Origin: Polyporus tsugae
Taxonomy: Eukaryota; Basidiomycota; Agaricomycetes; Polyporales; Polyporaceae
NCBI GenBank assembly: GCA_024305745.1
Contig: JAHRBS010000004.1
Location: forward strand, 2,480,001 to 2,544,000
Length of the DNA: 64,000 bases
Direction: 5' to 3'
Shown: piece after piece, positions 23,106 through 33,068 of the stretch
Layout of the letters: each line of letters starts with the position of its first letter
Numbering within the stretch: position 1 is the first letter of the stretch
Translations under genes and position numbers: made by a program
The notes under the pieces: generated by a model
What the model saw: the letters and a program-made list of their open reading frames with translations, nothing else
Database searches by the model: none
Told to the model about the DNA's origin: nothing

Positions 23106-23628
23106 GAGCGAGCGCGCTGCATACTCTGGAAGAAGCTCTAAACGCTTTTCATATTCGGAATCCTAATGAACGACCAGGGATTGAATGATTGAGTAAAGAG
23201 GAGGGGACAGGTGATGCAAAGAGACGGAGACGTAATATGCGGCGCGGGTGGGAGATAGTTCGCCAACAAATTCTGGAGCAGCATTTGGTTTGTCTGGCAA
23301 GTATGACAGAATGAAGTGTTTCCATGCGTTGAAGGGAGTCGGTCTTTTCGTGGGGACGCTACGGGGAGGCGGACTGAGTTAGGAACATGGGCCGAGGTAA
23401 GGTCCCGGGCAATGCAACACACGTACCACGTCGCGCGAAAGAGCTCGTGTTACGGTTTTCGTCATACATGGCTGGATCGTCGGAAACGATCTCTCCCTTG
23501 GCATTGTAGCTGTTCCAGCAGTCGCAATGGGGGCATTGGAACAAGCGGGGGTTCGGTGGGATGGGAGTTACGCCGGACTGGCAGAAGAAACAGAAGACAG
23601 CGCTGGGCTGCTTGAATAGACCAGACAT
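23106..23628 (-). CDS. Ima1-like inner nuclear membrane protein, N-terminal part only
   Basis: Ima1 (SAMP1/NET5 family) sits in the inner nuclear membrane and helps couple chromatin to the cytoskeleton. The start is ATG 23628 (MSGLFKQPSAVFCFFCQSGV). The family's N-terminal Cys-rich domain is clear: CFFCQS, PNPRLFQCPHCDCWNSYNAK, then GEIVSDDPAMYDENRN. A 53-nt intron follows, then FCHTCQTNQMLLQNLLANYL. A further piece, DSEYEKRLELLPEYA, fits the next exon. The expected Pro-Pro-Val-Cys-x2-Cys block after it can be seen only with frame slips, around 23060-23110, and no transmembrane segments follow. The gene is therefore broken where it meets the anomalous block, by real truncation or by bad sequence. 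Confidence 0.75.
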
Positions 23629-23871
23629 CGGTGGAGACTAGATAAAGAAGCAGATGGGCCCAGGGACAGACGGGGGAGAGAACATCGATGGCTGAGAGAG
23701 GGCAAGGAACGCAGGTTTGGCGGAGACGCGACTCGGACTCGGACTCGGATTGGCGCGGAAGCACGTGAGCCTGATCCATTCGCGCTGTTGTTGCTTGCTT
23801 GGTGCTAGTGACGTCTGTGACGCCTTGAGTCTGGTCTCCGTCACTACCCACGCTGCGGCTAAGCTTCAGCC
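23629..23871. promoter_or_regulatory. Bidirectional promoter, Ima1-like / SNAP43-like
   Basis: Only 243 bp separate the two divergent starts. It holds a CACGTG E-box (23762-23767), three tandem copies of ACTCGG (23731-23748) and an ATTGG (inverted CCAAT) at 23749-23753. The sites are seen directly, and their use is inferred from position. Confidence 0.5.
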
Positions 23872-25617
23872 ATGTCCGTGGCCCGCGAGCCGTCTGCCTC
23901 GAGGGGAGAAATCACTCTCCAACCTAGCTACTTCACCTCATCGCTTTACGTGGATCCACTACGGGAGGACATATGGACGCTCATCACCTTATTTGCCGAC
24001 CAATTCGACGACACAGTCCAGCCATTCAACTTGTTCAAGAAACTATGGACTGAACAGGGATGGTGTTGGCTACACATGCGAGTCTACGATGGGCGTGCAA
24101 GACAGTCATTCATACGCACCACGGAAAGAATTTTTGCTGGTGGGTAACACATGCGGAGCCTGTTCTCGACAATCATTCACTTGCATTTTTCTAGAACGCA
24201 CTGCGGATACAGAAAGCCCTTTGACCCGAGTCATTGGTCTATTCTCTCTGTACACGTTCCACAATACCCAACCAAGTACCTCCGCACCAGCATTTTATTC
24301 CACAACAAACATCACCATCCCAATTGGTACCCATTCAGTTCATCTCCCTTGGCTTTAATTTCACCACAAACTACAGATATTTACGAGGCAATTGTGTCTC
24401 TACCAACCGCCCTGCATGAGAACCACCTACTTCGCTTGCGACCATATGTCGTACATATCTTGACTACTCTGCTCGACACTCAAGCCTTCCTCGTACTGCC
24501 AGACTCCTCGCTTCGGGCGCAAAATCCAGCACGGCTCCCGCGCGAGATATTCGTGCCGGAAGGACAAGATGCGACCCTGGTTCTTCAGGCCGCCGGCGCG
24601 GTTGAATCCATCGACGAAGCTAGCGCTGCCGTCCCAGCAAAGAAGAAGGGTCGCCCGTCCAAGCGCGACAAGACGCGCAAAACGAAGGAGGCATTGGCAT
24701 CTCTCGAGAGATACGTCGACAAGAACGCCGTTACCCTACTTGAACAACATCTCCACCATTCCTTCGGTCCAGCCTATGCAAGCAACACCCATATCGTCTT
24801 CGGCCAGGCGCCTCACACTTCCCTCAAGAATTATGTTGACCGCAAAAACGAGCTGCTGGCCGCCATCTATGCCCCCGTCTCTGACGGTACTGGTTCCATG
24901 GGCGTTTCGCAACCTAATTCCATGGACGCGCTGCAGCGGGCGAATGAGACAGTTCTCGTGCGTTTGAAACAGATAGACGCGATGGCGGCGGAGCAAGGGC
25001 TGGAGGTCGGCGGAGAGGGTGGGTGCGAGACTGCGTGGCGAAAGTCGCGTCGGAAAAGAAAGCGGTGGGGCGTGGGACAAATTCCTGGAGTCCAGCGCCT
25101 AGGTAGAGCGGACGAGGACAGCTCTCGCGTTGGTGGGGGCGCGGTATATGCATATAGTATGGACGGAGAGGCAGGCACTCTCACAATTATGAACCCGAAG
25201 ATAATCCAATTTCTTGTTCACCTTTCCCTGTATGGAATGATTCTCTCTACATCTAATGCATTTCCGCCCATAAACTACACACCAATATGCGATGTCGCGT
25301 CGGAGGTCGAATCGCTGGTTCCCGGGAAGGCCCACGTTTTGCCACGTCCGAGAATGTGTTCACGACGACGTCTTTGTGTCATAGATCTCCGGCGATCTCC
25401 GCACATCAGGCTTCTTCTGGAATATACTGAAATACGGCTCAAATGTCGATCTAAACAGCACTGGCCTAGACTGCAGTCCTCTGGAGTCTGCGTTGCTCTC
25501 AGAGAGATCCAAGGGGGGGAGCCAGAGCCCTCATCTCCGGCCAATTGGTCCATAAATTCGGATCTACCATTGTGTCTTTGTTTCGGAACGAACACAAGCG
25601 AGAGCGGTGGTCGGTAG
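23872..25617 (+). CDS. snRNA-activating protein complex subunit, SNAP43 (SNAPC1) type
   Basis: SNAPc binds the proximal element of snRNA promoters for RNA polymerases II and III. Exon 1 (23872-24137) reads IWTLITLFADQFDDTVQPFN, FKKLWTEQGWCWLHMRVYDG and RQSFIRTTERIFA. The next exon (from 24195) continues ERTADTESPLTRVIGLFSLY. The third exon (from 24378) gives DIYEAIVSLPTALHENHLL and LLDTQAFLVLPDSSL. Order and wording match the SNAP43 N-terminal helical domain (..ALxxLYxLYNTQ.. in animals). A basic linker (AKKKGRPSKRDKTRKTKE) and a helix-rich part follow. The long open frame ends at 25617, but its last 150 codons look poorer as protein, so an unrecognised intron or an earlier end is possible. 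Confidence 0.72.
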
Positions 25618-27035
25618 ACGGGTAAAGGGAGGCTTCAGAGCTGCAGCACACGGGACTGCACGTGATGTCTTGAGGCGTCCGCATGGCACACGCGGAGGCA
25701 ACTGCTGCGCGAGATTGTCGACGTTCCAGCCATCCGGCGGTCCTGGTTGGAAATCGGTGCAAATCCTGGTCAAGCACCCGTCCGCGGCGACACACATCGA
25801 ACAAATTGTGTGATCGCCAGCCACCTTACGGCGAGAACATAACCCCTCCCACGACAGAGACATCTTTTTCCCCTTGCCACTCGAACCCATCTCAATACAA
25901 GGGACTCCGCGCTCTATCCAAGCTTAAACGGGGGAATGCCTTGAAACTAGTGCGGTACGTTATGTGCGCCTATGTAACATGTAACGTGTATTTTAGAGCC
26001 AGAGGTCCAGGAGGTGGGCTTGTGACTTCTATCCGATACTTAATGTGGGAACCTGGATATCGAATTTGAATCACCCACAACCTTATGCCAGTGGACGCCA
26101 TCACATATGTTCACACACCAACCGGGCCGGACTGGCCCGTGAATATCTTATTTTTCATACGCTCCTGACTGTCATAGTAAGTATTTTGGGTTGATTATAC
26201 CCTGAACAGTTCACCGGAAGTGTTTGGGGTTCACTGGCCTTCGGTATCATTTATATCAGAAGGTATGGCGTTTGCTAACCCTCCTAGGTGTCGCCGGTGT
26301 GGTATCATTTTTCCTTGCTAACGTGGACGATAGGTATGTCAATCGACTGTTCCGAGCCCGTTCTTCGTATTGAGGTGGAGTCCGCAGTTATGTTTGGGGA
26401 CGAGCCCTTTCTTCGCGGCGGTAGAAGACAGTTTTACAAGGTGGTACTTCCTTACGACGTATGATAGAGTTACACGATCGTCAAACTAGCAGCCACCCCA
26501 AGATTGGCATCGTGATGTCACACGGTTTCTTTCCGCCCGCCGATCGGGGATAGTAACTGTTTTAAATGCTTGCTGCGAGCCATTCGTGTGGGTGTTCGTT
26601 TCCAGGGGCACTGCAATCGGCGCGGGGTACCAGAAGTTTCTGGGCCTAGTTTTCTGGCTGTGTTGGCGCCGGCGACACTCACCATCGTTTTCTTCTTCGT
26701 CCTCACCAACAAGTCACTCACTCACCTCACTCGACTCGGTCGCCTAGCATTACACAGCAGTTCCAGTCATCTACGCTCCTCATCTGCCGTCTGAACACCG
26801 CCTGCTGACTGGCTGGGACTGACCGACCCAGGCCTCTGGTCCGCAAAACCGCTTTCTCCGCATTCCGTCAGCTGCTTTCTAGTACCCTCCTCTTCAGAAC
26901 AGCGAGCGAAAATGCTATGTGAACTCCTATTATTTGCCCTCCATCATTGCGTATGTGATCCTCAGCCAATCCAATCATTCGTACGTTGCCGGTGCTCAAA
27001 ATATTCGGGCTTCATAATTCGTTGAATATATGCAG
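25618..27035. other. Gene-free stretch upstream of the KRE6 pair
   Basis: About 1.4 kb with no supported gene, and of more mixed composition than the gene-rich flanks. A minus-strand frame at 25564-25890 has several cysteines but no known pattern. The segment 26860-26950 has the C/T-rich look of a fungal leader and includes an ATG at 26912. A 55-nt intron (GTACGT donor at 26981, acceptor before 27036) leads into the first recognisable KRE6 exon, but the frames do not join. Exon 1 of that gene therefore remains unplaced here. Confidence 0.5.
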
Positions 27036-29240
27036 TACCATATTCTCGGAGACGGTACACAGAGACTGGTCCAACTGGTCCAACGTCCACCGATGTGCCC
27101 AACTCGATATCAAACAAGGTACGGAGGAGGAGGAGGAGGAGGAGGAGCAAGCTTGTTTCTTGTCGCCACAGTGGACTCACGCCGCAACTTCACCTCTTAG
27201 TATGTCCTCCCCCTCGACCCCGCGGAGTTCAACGGCCCAGAGGCCGACGACAAACTCCACAATCCTGATCCTGTGAGGGATCGACGGAGAGATAAAGGGG
27301 GTAGCGTCCTGACATCGCGCGGATGCATGAACCTTGGGTGCATTTTGTTCCTTGCCGCTGGCATTATCGCGCTCTTGTACGATTTCGCGTTGGCATCACC
27401 ACCCAGTGTAATAACTGACGCCGCGTCTCGCAAATTACCTAGCGCGGGATACCCTCTCATCACGTATTTCACCCGGTCGAAACCGTCGTACCTCGGCGGG
27501 TTTAACCTGGGAGGAATCAACGCGTCGGGTCAGATACCGTCGATGCCAGGCAACTGGGGACTCATCGACCTTGACACGCCGAACGAAGTCCGCACCAAGG
27601 TCGATTACGTCACCGGGCAGACGTGGCAGCTGATCTTCAGCGACGAGTTCAACGTCGACGACCGTTCATTCTACCCCGGAGATGACCCTTACTGGGAAGC
27701 GGTTGATCTGCACTACTGGCAGACGAACAACAAGGAGTGGTACGACCCTGAGGCCATCACGACCCGCAACGGCGCTCTCGAGATCACGCTCTCGAAGAAG
27801 AAGAATCATAACCTGAACTTCACGGGTGGTATGATGTCCACGTGGAACAAGTTCTGCTTCACCGGCGGCCTCGTCGAGGCCAGCGTCACGCTCCCTGGGT
27901 ACAACAACATCCAAGGCCTGTGGCCGGCCATTTGGGCGATGGGTAACTTGGGTCGTGCCGGTTACGGCGCCTCGCTCGATGGGATGGTAAGACACCCGTG
28001 TTTTGGATGTAGAATGATGTTTGGAGTTTCTGATGCTCGTACAGTGGCCGTACACCTACGATGCGTGCGACGTCGGGACGCTGCGTAACCAGACCCTGAA
28101 CAACCTCCCGATTGCGGCGACGTCGCAGGGCAATAATGACCAGGGCCATGGCGGTGTGTTGTCGTATCTTCCAGGCCAAAGGTTATCGCGCTGCACTTGC
28201 CCCGGCGAGTCACACCCCGGCCCCGTCCATGAGAATGGGGAATATGTTGGTCGTTCGGCACCGGAGATCGACATGTTCGAAGCACAGGTATTACACAAGC
28301 GTCATTTCCTGTCGGCTGCAGGCTAAAGGGGTTCTTGTTTACCTAGATTGGCGACGATGCTGACGGTGATAAAGTCGGATCTGTGTCCCAGTCCGGCCAA
28401 TGGGCGGTGAGTTCATATTTGGTATGTCCAAATTTGACCCAAGTTGACCGGCGTGTCGTATATATAGCCATTCAACTACCAATACATCTGGCACAACACC
28501 ACGGACAATCTCATCATCCCAGATACCACTAAGTCCACCCTGAATGGCTATCGTGGAGGTATCTACCAGCAAGCGACATCCGTCGTCACGCAAACCAGTG
28601 CGTATTGCGCCAGGTCGCGGAGAGCAGGTGTGGCTGACAGTCTGGCCTCCATAGACCAGCAGGCGTACGAATTTAATGGGACCCAGTTCTCCACGTACGG
28701 CTTCCAGTACAAGCCCGGGTTCGGCGACGCCTACATGGCGTGGATCAGCGATGGGCAGCTTGCGTGGCGGCTCAACGTGGCTGGCATGAGTGCGGACAAC
28801 GTTGTCGAGATCGATGACCGCCCTGTGCCTCAGGAACCGATGGTGAGTACGCACATTTTTTTCATTATGGGACCGCATCCTAATTCCCTCGATACCGGGC
28901 ACACAAGTACTTGATCATGAACTTGGGTATTTCCGAGAACTTCGGATTCGTCGACTATGACAACCTTGCGTTCCCATCCACACTTCGTGTCGATTGGATT
29001 CGTGTGTACCAGGACCCGAACAACATCAACATCGGCTGTGACCCTCGAGACTTCCCCACAGCGGCTTACATCGAAGAGTACGTCTAAACGAGCGACCTCT
29101 CTTCCGCTGGGGGCTTCTTGGTCACTAATATTACCCGTGGGCTTAGGTACATTGAGGCGTACACGAACCCGAACTTGACAACATGGGTGGACGACTTCAA
29201 GCAGCCTATACCCAAGAACAAGTACCAAGGAGATTGCTGA
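27036..29240 (+). CDS. KRE6/SKN1-type glucan synthesis-associated protein, copy 1 (N-terminus unplaced)
   Basis: KRE6/SKN1 are type II membrane proteins with a lumenal GH16 glycosidase-like domain needed for beta-1,6-glucan in the wall. From 27036 the frame gives a Ser/Thr/Pro-rich cytoplasmic piece ending ..VPNSISNK. A GGA-repeat intron follows, then YVLPLDPAEFNGPEADD and DKGGSVLTSRGCMNLG. The membrane anchor CILFLAAGIIALL comes next. The GH16 domain begins AGYPLITYFTRSKPSYLGGF and contains [20 protein letters not shown] and [20 protein letters not shown]. Its active-site-like block is SAPEIDMFEAQ, i.e. E-x-D-x-x-E. It ends IPKNKYQGDC with TGA at 29238-29240. The intron positions match copy 2. 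A start codon was not found. Confidence 0.88.
27123..27147. repeat. (GGA)8 microsatellite in an intron
   Basis: Eight GGA units lie directly after the intron's donor (GTACGGAGG...). They are likely length-variable between strains but outside coding sequence. Confidence 0.85.
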
Positions 29241-29824
29241 GCGGCCCCTTGCGTTCCATTACGAAACATTTGACTAGTTTTTCGGAAGTCTATTTCTGCT
29301 ATCTCGTAAGTCGTCATGACCAATGTCACGATAGGCGACGACTATCAATCGTCTGTCATACTCATGCGTTTCCCCCCAGGGTTGTACTGTACATTCAAGT
29401 TTGCATGCTCATCATTATAGCATTATTTCATCCACTGCAATGCACGGGGAAGGACTGGAGTGCGACCCCTTCCGTGCGCAGCAATGGCACGAAGGCAGGG
29501 ACGGTCCAGGCGGGCGTCAGCGTGGACGTACCGACCGTCGCCTCTTATTCTTGGAGACGAGCGCGATTGGCCGGTTGACGTAAGCGAGGTGTTCCCACAG
29601 TTCTGTCTTGTTTCTCTGCCTCTGTTCCGAGTCCCCATCCCCCGTCACCACCGCCGACGCCGACGCCAGCAGTCTCAGCGTTCCAACCCGTCCGTTCTTT
29701 ACCACCCTACCATCTCTGTACCACCACTGCCCCCACCCACCCCACCACAGCCCTCAGATACCCCCTACTCACCCCGTTTCTTCCCCGAACTATTCTCCAC
29801 TCCCCGCTCTCTCAGCAACTCCTT
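29241..29824. promoter_or_regulatory. Spacer between the two KRE6-type genes
   Basis: 584 bp holding the 3' flank of copy 1 and the promoter of copy 2. The last 200 bp are strongly C/T-rich on the coding strand (runs such as CCACCCACCCCACCAC), as is usual before well-expressed fungal genes. No gene is seen. Confidence 0.5.
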
Positions 29825-32203
29825 ATGGCGTCCCAAATGCGCCAAACACCATACGCACAGTCGGGTGCCCCCTCGACAGCAAGCCTTCTTGGACCCGGGA
29901 CGCAGGGCGTTCGCGCCGACCCCAGGCTTCGTAGCGTTGGAAGCATGGCATCTCTGGTTAGTGTTCAATCCCGTTGCTACGACGCAAGGTTCCCATCTCA
30001 AGTCCCCATTCGCTCAGAGCGACTCCCGCTATGTCAGCTCCGGAAGGCATGATTCCATGCCTGCCTCTCTGTCGGACAAGGTGTGTACCGTACGCTACCC
30101 GATGACGACAGTCTGTGACACGGTTCTGCCAGTATTCGCTCGCCCCGGATCCCACGTCTTGGGGGGCAGACCTGTCGGTCGATCATCAAGAGGGAGACGA
30201 CTACCTCCACACTCCCGATCCGCGGAGAGACTACAAGAGTGATAAGGGAGGACACATTTTCACCACGAGAGGTCTTGCGAACCTCGGGTGCTTGTTCATC
30301 CTCTGCGTGGGGATGCTTACTCTCTTGTGAGAAGGCTGCGGTTTCATCTTATTTTCTACTGCTCAGAGCTGAACTGTATTCGATAGCGCGGGCTATCCCT
30401 TGATCAGCTACTTCACCCGTACGCCTCAGTCGACCCTCGGCGGCTTTAACTTGGGAGGAATAAATGCCTCCGGCCAGATTCCCACTATGCCCGGCAACTG
30501 GGGCCTTATCGACCTCGACACGCCACACGATGCCTATACCTATCCCGACTTCATCTCAGGTAAACAGTGGCAGCTGATCTTCAGCGACGAGTTCAACGTC
30601 GAAGGACGCTCATTCTACCCTGGTGATGACCCCTACTGGGAGGCTGTCGATCTGCACTACTGGCAGACAAACAACATGGAGTGGTACGACCCTGAGGCCA
30701 TCACCACTCGCAACGGTTCTCTGGTGATCACCCTTGAACGCAAGGAGACTCATGAGCTTCACTTCCAAGGGGGCATGATGTCGACCTGGAACAAGTTCTG
30801 CTTCACTGGCGGTATGGTCCTGGCGTCGGTCGTGCTTCCGGGCGTCAACAATGTTGTCGGTCTCTGGCCTGCCATCTGGACGATGGGCAACCTGGGCCGT
30901 GCCGGGTACGGTGCTAGTCTCGAAGGCATGGTGCGTATCTAACTGCTTTCCTTGTGTGGCCGAAGTATTCATTTTGCATTTCGCGTCCCTCCTTGCTACA
31001 GTGGCCGTATACCTATGACTCTTGTGATGTCGGCACCTTGGCCAACCAGACGCTCAACAATCTACCCCTTGCTGCGACGACGACCGGCTCAAAGGATTAC
31101 CAATATGAGCTGTCTTACCTTCCTGGCCAGAAGCTCTCCCGTTGCACTTGTCCTGGCGAGTCCCACCCAGGGCCCGTGCATTCAGACGGTACCTACGTTG
31201 GCCGCTCGGCCCCGGAGATTGATATCTTCGAAGCACAGGTATGCCAAGCCCTGTTCAATATGTTATGTATGGCGCGCTGATTGTCGCATCGCACAGATTA
31301 CTGGCGATCCACTCACAGGCCAAGTGTCCCAGTCTGCGCAGTGGGGCGTGAGTCGTACATGAACTCCTTGGGCTTCAGCTATTGACTCAACTGTACTGCA
31401 GCCATTCAACGAGGGCTACACCTGGTTCAATACTAGCGACAATCTGATTATCCCAGACCCAACCATCAGTGCCCTGAACGGTTACAAGGGTGCCGCCTTC
31501 CAGCAGGCCAGTTCCGTCGTCACCGAGACTAGTATGTTCTTTTCGTGGCTCTATTTTGGACTAACCTGACCGACGAAACGTAGACCAGCAGGCATACGAG
31601 TTGACCGGGAACGTGTATTCTGTCTACGGTATCCAGTATAAACCAGGATTCGATGGCGCTGTAAGTATTATCGGCGCAAGTGCAAGCTTCCGAACTTCAA
31701 TTGACGTGTCCCATTAGTACATCAGTTGGATCTCGGACGGCAAGCTTGCATGGACTCTCCATCAGGCTGGGTTTGCTGCGGATACTGCTGTCGAGATCGG
31801 GCCCCGACCCATTCCTCAAGAGCCCATGGTCAGTCTCTCAATATGCCGAGTGACGAGGTTTCGTTCACTGCTGACGCATGGTCATTAGTATATCATTGCC
31901 AACTTGGGCATGTCTACGAACTTCGGTTTCGTTGATGTCGACCACTTGACGTTCCCTACCACCATGAAGGTAGACTGGATCCGAGTGTACCAGGATCCTG
32001 ACAACATCAACGTCGGCTGCGATCCTTCCGACTTCCCCACGGCAGCGTACATCAATGAGTAAGGGGTGTTTGCGTCGCCGTTGGGATTGTATCTGACCCA
32101 CTGTTTCAGGTATCTCGAGGCCTACACGAACCCGAACCTCACAACGTGGCGCGACGACTTCAAGCAGTCCTTCCCCAAGAACAGTTTCCTGGGCCAGTGC
32201 TAA
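29825..32203 (+). CDS. KRE6/SKN1-type glucan synthesis-associated protein, copy 2
   Basis: This is the same family and layout as copy 1, and complete. Exon 1 is 29825-29930 ([20 protein letters not shown]). A 58-nt intron (29931-29988) joins in phase to [20 protein letters not shown], and another intron precedes [17 protein letters not shown] (from 30133). The anchor is [15 protein letters not shown]. The GH16 domain runs from [20 protein letters not shown] through [20 protein letters not shown] and [20 protein letters not shown]. The block [11 protein letters not shown] keeps the E-x-D-x-x-E acids. It ends [10 protein letters not shown] (TAA at 32201-32203). It lies 0.6 kb behind copy 1 in the same direction and shares most intron sites, so the two arose by tandem duplication. 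They are visibly diverged, so the event is not recent. Confidence 0.92.
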
Positions 32204-33068
32204 GCCCTTTCGCCGCATTGTTCCCGCTGTTCGTGTTTTCGCATACTCGCATTTCTGAGCCTCACTATTTCGAGAAGGACGAAACCGGTTGGCATGGAGG
32301 CGTCCGAAAGCAATTGCGGGTCATTGGTAGTAGTCGTCGTCGCCATCCCTGTCCGGTCATTACCCCGCTCCATCATACATACCGCAATGTACTTCCACCG
32401 CATCATCGTCGCATGTTTACTTCGTTCTTGATCTACAGCTAGTCTACTTTGTTCTCTCCGTCCGGTTGCTTTTATTCAACCCATTTACTAGTAATTAGCG
32501 TGTTATGGCATCGTTGGCCTGTCGGTCATGACACTGCAAAGCTCCATGATTTGGTGTGGAGTGTGGCAAGGTTTACTACCTGCGCGTTTCCCAGCATAGC
32601 AATTGGCAAGGCCAGATCTCAGTCTCAGTTGCTCGCGAAAGCATCTTCTCCATAGAGGACATGCTTACCAGGGTTTACAACGGGATGTCGCTCGAACATA
32701 TGCATGAACGTTTGAACGTCTATGCTCGAGACACGCATGTACACGGTCGCATTGATTAGTTATAAACGTTCACCTGAAACTCAGTGATAAAAGTTTGATA
32801 GCACAGGCTGCAAACAGCTCTCTGGCAGTGACGCTTTCACGCGTGACAGGCGTGTGTATTAACCGATACACTACCAAAGACTTATTTCTTGCTTCCCTCC
32901 TACAAAACAATATAATCATCAACGTACACCCTGAGATAAAGCGATGAAGATTATATACACCATAGTCCACATGAGATAGACATACAGCATAATTGTAGTT
33001 AGGGTACACTCGCACAATTCCAGCAAAACTGTCAGATCAATCGTATCAGTCTACGTCCACTATCCGAG
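32204..33068. other. Intergenic, convergent 3' flanks
   Basis: 865 bp between the end of KRE6-type copy 2 and the end of the CSC1-like gene. Its short open frames lack protein character. The part after 32760 is AT-richer. No repeat or RNA gene is seen. Confidence 0.55.

Noticed and set aside
27197..27520. Minus-strand frame opposite the KRE6 copy 1 membrane region
   Set aside because: It is a shadow of the sense coding frame.
29931..29988. Apparent frameshift between exon 1 and exon 2 of KRE6-type copy 2
   Set aside because: A 58-nt intron from 29931 to 29988 (GTAGCG donor, AAG acceptor) joins the two frames in phase, so no error is needed.
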